Assembly: GCA_015680905.1 (NCBI GenBank)
Contig: CM027381.1
Coordinates: 13,865,501-13,929,500 of the forward strand
DNA from: Coptis chinensis
Lineage: Eukaryota > Streptophyta > Magnoliopsida > Ranunculales > Ranunculaceae
Direction: 5' to 3'
Length of the DNA stretch: 64,000 nucleotides
Below the pieces are notes generated by a model. The model worked only from the letters and a program-made list of their open reading frames with translations. It was not told the DNA's origin and did no database searches. Made by a program: the position numbers and the translations under genes. Of this stretch, positions 51,861 through 62,988 are shown one piece after another (within the stretch, counting starts at the first letter, position 1; every line of letters starts with the position of its first letter).

Positions 51861-52141
51861 GCAAGCATAAAATTAAATCTAACTTACGTAAGAATTATGA
51901 GGACTCGAATTTTATTATTATCTTAAGCATTAGGGTTGAACAACATATGCCTAAGCTGCGCTAACGAAAGATGATGAAGCTAGGAATACGCGTGCATAAA
52001 CCAACATGTACCAGTCACAAGATAGATATGAGGGAGGATTTCCGCAAGCACGGTTCTAATTAAGTAACCTCAATCTTTCAAGTTTCCTAGACACCATTGA
52101 ATATGATTAAGATTTATAGAATTAAAATTTATGCAAAGGTG

Positions 52142-52240
52142 GTATTAAATTAATTTTATTTTAATTTAATTTAATTTAATTTTTATTTTTATTTTTTTTT
52201 TTTTTTTTTTTTTTTAATTTTTTTTTTTTTTTTTTTTATG
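52142..52240. repeat. (TTTAA)n / poly(T) tract in Athila B leader
   Basis: TTTAATT units followed by two long T runs; expanded relative to 33090-33116 in element A. Confidence 0.9.
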
Positions 52241-53554
52241 CAAGGGTTAAAATACAAACATACAAATACGATCTACTCATACAATACTAGGTGCAAGAGC
52301 ATGTAAAGGTACTTCTACTCATAATGATAGCTATACCTAATAGGCAAGCTTGTGTCATCGATAAATATTTCCATACGCATTGCAAATAAACATCAAGAAT
52401 AATGTATATGTACGCTAATTTGTAAATCGATATTACGTGAAATGTATATCAACAAAATAATAAAGCTTAATTTGAATCACTCATAATGATCTAAATACCT
52501 TAGCATACCTAATACGATACATAATGCCAGAATAGATGACAAAACTAAACATGCAAAGTATTATACCTAAACTAAAATACGACTCTTTGTATTGCATAAT
52601 AAATCGATTTCGACAATACTCATTGAGATTGCGAATGTCCCATAGAGAGCAGCTTTTACCCCGTAGGGTTTAGAAACAACTTACCCAACTCAGATTTTAA
52701 CCCTCGTTGAATGTTATCCTCTTTCTTGACAAAATCGACTTATTAGACAAGACCGCAAATGATAATCGTGAAAATATCAAACATGTAACAAGAAACATTT
52801 ATAATGTAGAAAGACATATACCCATGCAATACAGTACCATTAATATGTAAATATACATTCATATGCAATTCATGTCCGTAATCGTGATATAAATATTTAC
52901 CGTATACTGAACTTGATTCATGCATAATTCTAGGCTAAAACTTAAATAATAATCCATAAATTTTTCATAATACTATATACATGGCATACATGCAGAAAAA
53001 CATAATAATAATAATAAAAATAAATTACAATAATACTGAAAATTGGAACTCAGAAGCTTCCCCAAGCTTTTGAACTGAAAACAAACGCTTTCAATTTGTC
53101 GACGCTGATTAATCCCAAAGGATTATTGATATTTTCAGGTACAAGGTATGATATTTAGGCCTGAAATGGATCAAGGTAGATCCGAGATGCTTTGGTGGTT
53201 GAACAGAGCAAAAATCGAAGAAATTCACCCAGACGCTGGTCCCACTCGCAAGACGCTGACTCTACACCACAAGACAAGACGCTGTCCAAAGATTTCGTAA
53301 ATACTTTCAAATTTTCTCAGAAGTCTTATAATCGTCTGTAGTTATCTCTCCCAGTCCTAACTTTTGGTACATGAAAGTAGAACAAAATTTTTTTTGGCTT
53401 ACAGGTCAATCGCGAGGAAAAAATACGAAAAAAATACCAAAAAAAACATAAACAACGAAAATGAAAGGAATGAAGAGAATGGGGGTTCCCCCTTGATGCA
53501 ACTTCCGATCTTTAGCACACCTTCTATGGCTTTAGAACAGCAGCAATGTTTATT

Positions 53555-55000
53555 TGATATATGCTTGACACTACTTAGAGTTTTGAACTCTAAATTGGTG
53601 CAAAAGCAATCAAGGTTCCTTACTCACGATCATCTTCGCTTCAGAGAGTTGGAATAAAGATTCAACTAAACTAAAGCTTAGAACAACTACAAATTGGAAT
53701 TTACAATAAGGAAACTAAAGCGTAAGGAGTAATTATTAATGCTAGAATTTTCCTTCCTACACAAACATTAATAAAAAACATTAATAATGAAAACATGCAC
53801 TTAATAATTCAAAATGGAAATTTGAAAGAGAAATTGGAGAGTTAATCCTCCTCCTGTGAACTACCATTAGTGTTGATTTGAAATAGGTTTTGATTCTTCC
53901 TAAACTCATAGACAAGTCCCTAACGGAAAAATAGATTTGATCCCTAGCATGCATGGCTCACTAAAGAGCTCATACATGCTAGCAAGTGAAACCAAACAAT
54001 GACTTATCTCTAAGCTCATTGCTTGATTTCTAACTAAACTCTACACCAACTACCATTTTGGGGTAGGATGTAGAGTTAGTTGTTCTTCCTAAACCTACCA
54101 AACCAACAATTGGTTTACCCTCACATGAGTTAGACTAACTCCCCAAAAGGGAAGTTAGCTCATGATCCTTGGGACAAGGACTTATGAACTAATAAAAACA
54201 CAAAGGAGAAAGAGAAAGAGAAAGAAGAAAATCCACAACCAAACTCACTTCTATTATTTCTTAGAAGAACAAGTGTTCCTCCATTAAAACTATTACAAGC
54301 TTTTTTTTAATCAAAACAAAAAACTTCATTCTCATTTTCACTAAGGAACTAAAATAATGTCATGTGAGGAAAATAAGTCAAGGGAGTAATTGGAGTGTCC
54401 CCACATTTGTCTAATTTCTTCTCCATTTGAGAGAAATCTCATTTCCTCCCACGTGAATTATCAAACCACATTGATTCATTTTTATCTACCACATTAAAAC
54501 AAAGTGACACCTTGCCTTTTTTTCACTATTAACACCTAATCTAATTTATTACATGCAAGGTGTCAACTTTGCACCAATAATTTGTTATCTTTGTCTTGAC
54601 ATGCTCCATGATTGATGACTCATCCAATCTTGTGGCCCCAAGATAGTGGGTCCATATGCGATCAATGGCAGTCCGGTATTTTTTGGCGCTTTTTACAACT
54701 TCCCGCCTATCGCGTAGAGTTCATCACCCTGATTGTCCGAAAGCAGCTCTCTTGTCGCATTCGGAGTCCTGGTTCGAGAGGTAGGAGCTTTGGAAGTTTG
54801 ACGCTTCTACGTGGATTTGGGAGAATTCATATATACGCCGTTCCTCGTGCTTTATTGCAGGTTTAACCAATATTTCCATGTTTACTTTGCAAATACCGCA
54901 AAAGTATGAAAACATATTTATTTCATGATTATTAAACACATAATGAACCAAATTTATATGTCTCAATGGGATTTCATAATACACTTTTGGGTGCTTATCA
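53555..55000 (-). repeat. Athila B 5' LTR
   Basis: 1,446 bp. The LTR is followed on the element's own strand by a diverged primer-binding region (TTGCTGCTGTTCTAAAG at about 53546-53530), less like tRNA-Asp than in element A. Confidence 0.95.
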
Positions 55001-55005
55001 TACAT

Positions 55006-55824
55006 GTTCGGCGTTGGGTAGCGATTGTGGTAGCCAGGAAAACTAGGTAAGACATAGATACGACGTGATTTTTGGGACACGTAAAGAAAACCTTAATTAA
55101 TATAATTATGGTAATATGTTTGGTTGGTTATTTGTTTAGTTGGAACCTAAGGCGCCTCGATGGAGGAACTACATGCCTTATTTAGGATGCGTATAGTTTG
55201 TAGTGTGGTTAGTGGGAAGTTAAGGCGCCTCAGTGGAGGAACTACCTGCCTAGATTATTGTACTTAAGGATGATGTATTAGTCGTGGAAAGTTAAGGCGC
55301 CTCGATGGAGGAACTAACTGCCGTATGGATTGTGTATAAATATATGTATAAGTATATGTTGTGTTTTAGAGCTACTCACACCAGCATTTTTATAATGCTG
55401 ACTCGATTTGCATGTTTGCTTATCGGGTGTGTTCATTAAATGAACACAGTTGATAAGTCTTGACAGGTTTAGTGTGGAAGAAGATTGGTTGCTGCTCGTG
55501 GTTTGCGTTAGCGTCGCATTTCAAGATAGGCTTTGTTTTCCTTTGAGGTGATATAGATTTTCAGTTGAGGAAATATTATTTGTATTTTCATTTGTAATTT
55601 TAATTAAAGAGTTATTGAAAAGAGATTTGTAACCTAATCTTATTTGATGAATTTTTGTAATGAAGAGGACATTTGTTTAATTGAAATTTTTATTGGTTTT
55701 TAATTATCCGCATATTTAAACTGTTTATGGGTTTTGGGAGTTGAGAGTCGTCCACACCTTGAGATCGAAAGAGTCGGAACAAATAATGTTTTTCCGTTAC
55801 TCGGCCGAAAATTCGGGTGTGACA
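55006..55824 (+). repeat. solo LTR segment 3, with 71-74-bp tandem repeats
   Basis: Three copies of AAGGCGCCTCGATGGAGG-type sequence start at about 55148, 55222 and 55293, so the spacing is 71-74 bp. The segment ends CGGGTGTGACA just before the CCTAC duplication. No coding sequence is visible. Confidence 0.78.
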
Positions 55825-56122
55825 CCTACCTTTGGTTTCATCTAGGATAAGTATACAACATTGTTTACCTCTTACTGAGAAAGTGACAGGAAGACTAACA
55901 AATTGGAATAACCTACATCTGAGGCATGCAGGTCGACTCCAGCTTATAGTTTATGTTCTATTTTCTTTTCACTCATACTGGGCAAGAACTTTTATTCTGC
56001 CTAAAGGAGCTCTTCTGAACATATCAAGGATCTGCATCAAGTTTTTGCGGAGTGGACCTCTTATGGAAGCAAAGATGCACCAAACATGTAGAGAGACATG
56101 GTATGGAAATTTGGGCACCTAA
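55825..56122 (+). pseudogene. LINE ORF2 reverse transcriptase, 3' continuation
   Basis: This segment encodes SIQHCLPLTEKVTGRLTNW and LRHAGRLQLI, followed by FILPKGAL and FLRSGP, the thumb-side region typical of plant LINE reverse transcriptases. It continues directly from 17963: if the 37.9-kb insert and one copy of CCTAC are ignored, the codons across the junction give the conserved YLGLPL motif in the same frame. The expected downstream part of the thumb region and RNase H are missing or unrecognisable after about 56122, so the 3' end is deleted or decayed. Confidence 0.88.
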
Positions 56123-57020
56123 ATAAAATTATGGGAAGAGCAAGGAATAGGACAAGCACATTGGGAGGCGGAAGATGTGAACAAATAACTGCAAGGGTGA
56201 TTCTTAAAGATAGACGGCACAGAGTTCAGGGCTAGTTGAAATGTTGTTGTCCAAGATACTCAAGATGGCATAGTTGTGCAAGAAGTCCAAAATGTTCTAG
56301 AAGACACAATTGTTGAAGATGTTCAGAATCATTGCTTAAACCCAAACAAAATCAAAAACAGAAAATCACAAAATGCTACACACTTGCACCACAAATAAAT
56401 GAATAAAAGACTATGCGTCTAATGCAAATACGAACAATAATTCATATAATCATATTAAACCATTCAAAAGACAGGTAAACAACAAAATGAAAATAACTTC
56501 ATTCACTGTTTGGAGAAAATGTTTGTTTTAATCCAAAACAACCTAACTAATGCTAACGGATTACATTGATCAAGGGTGTGAATCAGCATAATGGTTTGGA
56601 AGGGACTCTCCTATCAAAAGTTATAGCAAAAAGAAGACGTTCCTAAATGGCCAAAATGTGGTTGTGGAAGCTCAAACAACATAGGGTCTGAGAACAGCTA
56701 ACCTACAAGTTTTTACCGTTTGACAATTTCCAATCAAAGTTGGGTCTACCCATGTTGGACAAACTTTTCCCAGCCTGGCTATGTTCTTCATTTTTAGCCT
56801 AACTTTGGGTTCAGCTGAGCTCAAAAGTCCAGGACTGTAAGTTCTCACAAAGTAACTTATTCTTTCTACTACATTATCTTTTTCCACCCCTCTAACAGAT
56901 CCAATCTTCAAAGAAACAATCTTTGAGAAAATCCAAACCAAAACAAAACCTTCACTATCAGAAAAAAAGAACACTTCCTCTGTTCCTCATCAAAAAAGTT
57001 ACCTTGAGTCATGAGAGGGA
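56123..57020. other. intergenic stretch between two LINE remnants
   Basis: Mostly AT-rich. A short coding-like stretch (VVVQDTQDGIVVQEVQNVLE) at about 56,240-56,330 resembles the acidic linker of LINE ORF1 proteins. A 100-codon minus-strand ORF at 56672-56974 (KMKNIARLGKVCPTWVDPTL) is not recognised. Confidence 0.35.
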
Positions 57021-58135
57021 GAAGAACAGACACATGCTTATGTATGGATCAAATTTCCCGGTCTCCCAATGGAATATTGGGAAGAGGAAACAGTCATGTC
57101 ACTTGGAAGATCGGTTGGTTATCCAATTCAAGTGGATGAAAATACTCTCAAGAAAACTTACGGCTACTATGCGAGAGTTCTAGTTGATCATCTGGACCTT
57201 GCAAAAAACATTCCGGGGCAAGTCTTTGTGGAAGCAGTTGGCACAGAATTTTGGCAAACAATTCAAGTGGGGAAATTGCCAAACTTTTGTAACCATTGCA
57301 AGATAGTTGGACATTTAGTCACCGAATGCAAGAAGCTGAAATCAAACATGTTACTAGAGAAGAATAATGTTGTTGTGATAGTGGACAAGAAGGAAACTGA
57401 GGGTAGAAACGATAAGAGGAAAAAAAACCCAGAGAGGAGACGAGGAATAAATGGATGGAAGTAACCAACAAGACTACTAACAGAGCAACGAGTGCTTCAA
57501 CAAATATTGTGATCACTAATCACTTCCAAGTTTTACAAGAAAATGATGATGGGGACGTAGAAACAATTGAGCAACAAGAAGTACAATATAGTATACTACA
57601 AGATACAAATGTGGAAAATGTGTTGGTGGTTATCCCACCAGCAGTTGAGGAACATGCTATAGTCAATGTAGCAGTTGATGATACGTGTGTGTGTGCATCA
57701 CCCACGGTGATGGGTGCCACATCGCCTCAAGTGGATGCGCGACAAGAAAAATAAATAGAACCTCTACGCTCAAAGCCAGTGAGCACGAGCTTGAACGAGC
57801 AAATAGAGAAGGAGGCGACAGTGGTACAAGCTATGAATAGTAGAGTTTTAGACTCCTATTCTTCATCAACAACAGGAGAAGAGTCCTCTAGTGCCTCTTC
57901 AGAAGCAGCCAATAGGGTCTTAAATGAAACCAAATCCATACTGAGATTGGTCAATTGGGCAGATCTTGTTGATGATAAAGATAACTCAGAGGATGGCGAT
58001 GACGAAGATAACTCAGAGGATGGTGATGAACCATGGCAAACTCAGAAGAGGAGAGGAAGTAAGCTAAAGGGGAAAGTTGTTGATCTGACTCCTCGTCCAC
58101 CCAGGGCTAAAAACATTCCAGCAAGATATAAATGA
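57021..58135 (+). pseudogene. second LINE ORF1 remnant with intact CCHC knuckle
   Basis: Three consecutive open pieces. 57069-57464 encodes MEYWEEETVMSLGRSVG, YYARVLVDHLDLAKNIP, VGKLPNFC and the zinc knuckle CNHCKIVGHLVTEC (CX2CX4HX4C), then a Lys/Arg-rich tail. 57455-57754 and 57779-58135 carry acidic, Ser-rich sequence ending in a basic stretch. This is the DUF4283/zf-CCHC_4 arrangement of plant LINE ORF1 proteins. The N-terminal DUF4283 half is missing or shifted, and no endonuclease follows after 58135. It differs in sequence from the 14.1-15.7 kb ORF1, so it is another family. Confidence 0.72.
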
Positions 58136-58308
58136 ATTACTCTTACTGGAAACACACAGGGTTTAGAATTTAGAATGAAGGTTTATCACCTTCATGGAAT
58201 ATATTATTTTGGATTCAAAGTGGGAACTTAATCCAGCCCGGGTGGTGCTCAACCCCTATATTGTAACCTTATTATTACTAGCAAAAATGCACACTCCGTG
58301 AGCGTTGT

Positions 58309-59125
58309 ATGCATATAATTACAAATTTCAAACTCAGTAGAATTCTAAAATGTTGAAAAATCTAAATTATGTTTGGAATTCAACAATATCAAAATTGTTT
58401 TGGATTGTATTAAAAACAATTGGAACACGTCCTGACTCCTAATTTTAGATTTTAGATCTTATTATTGTTCATCCACTTAAGTTTAAGAGTTTATAGCTAT
58501 GGTTTCTTAACATAACAATGGTGTGATTGTTAAGGTGGAGAAATAATGGTGGTTGTGAAGTGAAATTGATCGATGGTGATGGAGAAGACGAAGTTTATAA
58601 TGAATGATAATCTCCATTTTTCCTCGACCTCTTTCAATTTCATATATTTTTTTATAAACTATTATTCAATTTCATAATATATCATCTATTTGCTATTCAA
58701 TTTCATCACTAATGATTTATGTATATAGTTACAAATTTCAAAGTTAGCGGAATACTGAAATGTTGGAAAATCTAAATACCGTTCGGAATTCCAATAACAG
58801 TATTGAAATTTGCAAGGAAATAAAAACAATTGGAACATGTCCTGATCGTCAAATTTTAGATTTTATCACTGTCCATCCACTTACGTTTACAAAGAGTTTA
58901 TACTTAGAGTTTCTTAACATAACAATGGTTGTTGTTAAGGTGGAGCAACAATGATAGTTGTTAAGGTGGAATTGATCGATGGTGATGACGAAGATGAAGA
59001 TTTATGATGAATGATACTCTCCATTTTCCCTTTACCTCATTCAATTTCATCATTTTTTTTTCTAAATTATTCATCAATTTTATAATTATTCATCTATTTG
59101 TTCTTCAATTTCATCATATATCATC
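58309..59125. repeat. tandem duplication, two copies of about 410 bp
   Basis: Copy 1 at 58309-58718 and copy 2 at 58719-59125 both start ATG(C/T)ATATA(A/G)TTACAAA and share AAAAACAATTGGAACA, TCTTAACATAACAATGG, and AATTGATCGATGGTGATG. The copies differ by substitutions and small indels. No conserved ORF is shared. Confidence 0.85.
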
Positions 59126-59369
59126 CAAGATCAGAGAATTTAGAGCTAAGATTAGATAATTAGATATGGGTTAATGTTGATAAACAGTATAGTTTAATGT
59201 ACTTACGATAAAGTATATTCCGATCATTTTGCTTTAATTTTCTCTTAGATTAGTAGTTATTCGCTTAGATTAGGATAGAGAAAAATGGGATACATAATGT
59301 TCCGGCCTCCCATAAATGTGGCCTAATAAAAGCCCAATTCAATACAAGCTCATGCTCAAAACTAATCTA

Positions 59370-59490
59370 CAAAAAAGCCCACGCTCAGAGCTTATCTATA
59401 AAAAAGCCCACGCTCAGAGCTTATCTACAAAAAAACCCACGCTCAGAGCCCATGCTCAGAGCTTATCTACTATAAAGCCCATGCTCAAAG
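59370..59490. repeat. 29-bp minisatellite (about 4 units)
   Basis: Units of AAAAAAGCCCACGCTCAGAG plus CTTATCTAC, the last ones diverged. ORFs across it are artefacts. Confidence 0.85.
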
Positions 59491-59545
59491 CCTACATACC
59501 TACACGTAAAATCAATATCAATTGCGCACATGTTTTGCGAGACAA

Positions 59546-59860
59546 ACAACTTCCACCAACTTCATCCCACGACAGTTCTCCAGCCAGTTCTCCAACTTCA
59601 TCCCACGATTAGACTGATCTCCCGCCAGTTATCCAACTTCATCCCACGAGTTGACAACTCTCCCACCAGTTCTCCAACTTCATCCCACGAGCTGACAGTT
59701 GTCCCGCCAGTTCTCCAACTTCATCCCACGAGCTGACAGTTGTCCCGCCAGTTCTCTAACTTTATCCCACGAAGCCGACAAATTGTCGCCCGACTCTCCA
59801 ACTTCATCCCATGATTGGACAGTTCTCCCGCCAGTTCTCCAACTTCATCCCACAATTGGA
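59546..59860. repeat. 41-bp minisatellite (about 8 units)
   Basis: Units of CCAGTTCTCCAACTTCATCC plus CACGAGCTGACAGTTGTCCCG. Two central units are identical and the outer ones are diverged. There are no unique spacers between units, so it is not a CRISPR-like array. Confidence 0.92.
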
Positions 59861-60203
59861 ATATTGGAGAACGAGGAAGTAACTATCACCAATCCTACCC
59901 ATAAAATCCAACATTTGTCATTTTTCCAGAACTACGCATCGAAATTTGATCCCAAGCAATACATTTGGGTACGTAGGCAACTTCAAAACCGAAGTCCAAT
60001 CTCATCTTTTCCCAACCACCATCTCCAAAAAAGCATTACTTCCGACCCTCAACTGGTGTGTTTTAGCAAATCTTGCTGAAACACATAATATGTATAAATC
60101 CTAGTGGCAATATTGCGCTAAATGTAATAAAACGCACACACACGCATAGGGGTAATTTTGTAATTTTAAGTATAAGATTTTTTTAGTAATTTAGATAAAA
60201 TAT

Positions 60204-60330
60204 AGGGACTAACATGTAATTTAAACAAAGTGTAGAGACTGTTATATAGTTATCATAAAGTATCGGAATTGTTACGTAATTACCATAAAGAGTAGGGACT
60301 GTTCTGTAGTTTACATAAAACATGGGACCT
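60204..60330. repeat. 30-bp tandem repeat (about 4.2 units)
   Basis: AGGGACTAACATGTAATTTA plus AACAAAGTGT and three variants, exactly 30 bp apart (60204, 60234, 60264, 60294), with a partial fifth. Confidence 0.85.
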
Positions 60331-61150
60331 AAAATCTAAAAAAACAAAAAAAAAATTGTAAAATGACAAAATTGTCCCTACATCCACACACAATTACTAT
60401 TCACTGACCCCCATTTTTTTTTCTATATCTCTACTACTAGTATAGCCTGTAATGATCGTGGCCTCTTAAATTCATCCAGAACTTTTTCTGACGCATAATA
60501 CCCCTGATGAATAATAAAATCAGATGCCTAGCTATTTATTAATGAGGACTACTTTGTCTTTTTATGTATTTATAAATTTTCAGTACCGATATTGTCCTTA
60601 AATAAAATAATTGCTTAACACCTTTAAATAAGGCCAATCAGTCTTTTCATGTGGGAGTATATTAGAAAACCAAATCCACGCCATTCTCATTTGTACGCAT
60701 TACTATTAATGTCATTTAATTAGCAATAATTGCGTTATTTAATAAGAGGTTAAGAAATGAAAAAGTCTAATTAGAGAATAAGAACCGATTCTTTTCCATT
60801 CTCTCCCACCTCCTGGAACTAGCACAGAAGCCTAAAACCGATGCTTACCCCTTATTCGTCTCACATAAAATCTCTTAGAAGACCTCTCCCATCTCAAAAA
60901 AATAAAGGGGGTAAACAACACGGCTAATCGAGCATAGAAACAGAGAAAAAGATGGGCGAGGATATACAGACATGTGCTTTTGAGTTAATCAAATTTATTT
61001 GTCTCCTGGTCCAATGGGAATGGATGATTTAGCTTTAACCTAAAACAATTTTGTGCCCATATCCAAAATATTTCACTGGATTTGCTTTTGTGCAATCAGG
61101 TGTGGCGGTGATATACCCCTACTCCTGATAATATTATATGTGGTAGCATA
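60331..61150. other. AT-rich intergenic stretch
   Basis: No gene or terminal repeats can be supported. An ATG at 60952 (MGEDIQTCAFE...) opens only a short ORF; it could be a first exon of the downstream gene, but nothing confirms it. Confidence 0.4.
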
Positions 61151-62300
61151 GAGTTTGTGTATGTTCGAGTTCTTTCCTTACTCAGTTCCATTTTTGGTTT
61201 TTGTAATTTCTGCGTGTTGCACTGTTACTGTATGAACCCGGTTCAAACCCTCTCACCTTACACCTCTCTCCTCGATTTCATCTTGACGACGATCTGTATT
61301 CGTGGTTTTCATGGATCAGCTGAACCCATTGGGTTGCCTACGTACCTCCTTCAGGGATGATCAAGCTGTGCTGTAGTTCTCCCCTTTCTTCTTTCTTTTT
61401 CTCCTTTTTTATATATCTTCTAACCACCTCTCTCTCTCTAACCGCTAACCGCTCTCTTATCCCACGATCTTCTTTCTCGTCCCATGACCACTAATTGTCC
61501 AACTATCTCTTGATATATTGCGGCTTTGCTATCGTACTCCCGTATGCCCCTTCACTATTCTGCCTCCCTTTGGGTCACTGAAACCACACTGGTCCCTATG
61601 CCCCTCCGATTCAGCCCCGCTTACATGATTCATGGATCGGATCACGTGCTCCATCTTTCTCCTACCTTACGTTGTCTCGGTCCCGAAGACATGTCATCTT
61701 GTTGGTCATGAATTAGGCTGATACAGTTACCTTGAAAATATTTGTTATGGTATGAAGTCTTCGCTATTTCTACCCTTCGTGTATTTTCCGAGAAATAGGT
61801 CATTGGAAACCGGCAATCCAGGTCCGAAAGCTCTTCAAAACACTTCAGCTTCTCTGAAATGCCTACATGGATCTTTGAGAAGCAATATGCAATAAACTTG
61901 TAAGTTACATTATGTTGCACCCATGTTATAGCCTATCCCAAAGATTGTCTTTTGTTTTATGGGGATATTTTTTTGGAAAACATCTATATCTACTGAATTG
62001 GTGTACCAAAGTTTTCCCGTGAAAGGCCTTAAGTCCTTATCCCACCGGTTTGAGGCTGAAAGATAAGTCAAGCTTTTTAATGTCTTTTCTATGTACGCTT
62101 ATGTAGGTCCCCGAACCAATACCTTAGTGTTCCAGGCTGGTGATAATGTTTTCTTCATGACCTCTCTGGCTATCTCTCTTTCTCTTTGAGTTAGGTCATG
62201 CTCATCTCAGGATTCGACTTCTTACTCTCCACTCATCTGTGACAACATTTGTTCGTTGTATAGCATTTTTTCTATCTCTACCCTAAATGCATCGGATGTG
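61150..62300. mobile_element. possible old LTR-retrotransposon remnant
   Basis: CATTGGGTTGCCTACGTACC followed by TCCTTCAGGGATGATCAAG (about 61325-61365) resembles a leader/LTR motif that I associate with Tat/Retand-type Ty3/gypsy elements. Flanking CT-rich sequence and a 92-codon minus-strand ORF (61642-61920, not recognised) fit decayed transposon DNA. No boundaries or TSD were found. Confidence 0.3.
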
Positions 62301-62530
62301 ACGATCCCACTGCCTAGTAGCTTTTTTGTATATAGTAAAGGTGGATATTAAAGTTATGCATGAAGGCAGATTTGATAATCTATATTTTTCAGAATATTAA
62401 ATGTTGGCATCAAATATCATTACCTTTTTATGTGGGCAAAAGAGTGTCATTCACCTAGGTGCTCGCTCACGGTCACCACCGAAGCTGATCTACATCATCC
62501 ATTTGGTCATTTAGGGTAATACGAAAGATC

Positions 62531-62718
62531 CTGTGTTGCATGGGTACAAGACGGAGTGTCTGGTTTGGACACGGGTACGACGATTTGGACACGGCGAGAT
62601 CTGAGAATTAGGGTCTGTTTGTGTCCGGGTGTCCGTGTCCGTGTCAGAAATCAGTACCGGTGTCCAAGCGGGACACGTCTGTGATCTGAGGAAATTAGGG
62701 CGTACCCATGCAATAGAG
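62531..62718. mobile_element. hAT-type MITE, 188 bp, 8-bp TSD
   Basis: The terminal inverted repeats CTGTGTTGCATGGGTAC and (reverse complement of the right end) CTCTATTGCATGGGTAC match at 15 of 17 positions. GAAAGATC flanks both sides (62523-62530 and 62719-62726). The interior is rich in GTGTCCGTGTCC words and has no ORF. It lies just upstream of the first CTL exon seen. Confidence 0.88.
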
Positions 62719-62988
62719 GAAAGATCATTTTGGGAAAGATTTCTCTTATTACCTTTGCATGTTTGTCTCTAATGAATGTCCTAACATATGGTCACAAACT
62801 TTACTATTCACTCAAAATTTGTTTGGAAAAAAAATTGTTTGTCTTCTCAAATAGAAAAGCCCCTTTGAAGAATTGTTTTGTTAGTTGAGCTAAATTGATT
62901 TTAATAGTCCTTGGGTACTCTGTGAGTCTGATATGTTTTGGAAATTTTTTTTAAATAAGGGAATTACGTATCTTCCGATGGTTTTTAG

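Larger units (their letters stand above)
36983..55000 (-). mobile_element. Athila-type Ty3/gypsy retrotransposon B (18.0 kb)
   Basis: Full-length minus-strand element with TACAT TSDs (36978-36982 and 55001-55005). Same family and layout as element A, but longer because of a 1,469-bp extra block (43526-44994) and expanded simple repeats. LTRs at 53555-55000 (5') and 36983-38425 (3'). Confidence 0.95.
17964..55824. mobile_element. solo-LTR-like insertion (3.46 kb net) split by two Athila elements
   Basis: The ends are TGTAACGCCCG at 17964 and CGGGTGTGACA at 55824, imperfect inverted termini of the TG...CA type. CCTAC flanks both sides (17959-17963 and 55825-55829), a 5-bp LTR-retrotransposon TSD. 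Without the Athila elements and their extra TSD copies, the net length is about 3,460 bp: 17964-19505, 35880-36982 and 55006-55824. I see no coding domains and no second LTR inside, so a solo LTR is the simplest reading. The long LTR and TGTAAC termini suggest the Tekay/Del group of Ty3/gypsy chromoviruses (inference). The strand is suggested as plus by the TATA box at 18109. Confidence 0.82.

Noticed and set aside
17964..55824. A novel 38-kb giant element with cargo
   Set aside because: All internal content is explained by two ordinary Athila insertions with their own TSDs.
59546..59860. CRISPR-like array
   Set aside because: Plant nuclear DNA, contiguous diverged 41-bp units without unique spacers.
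59316..60079. Overlapping ORFs with repeated PTSSHD-type peptides
   Set aside because: They follow the 29-bp and 41-bp minisatellites in several frames; repeat artefacts.
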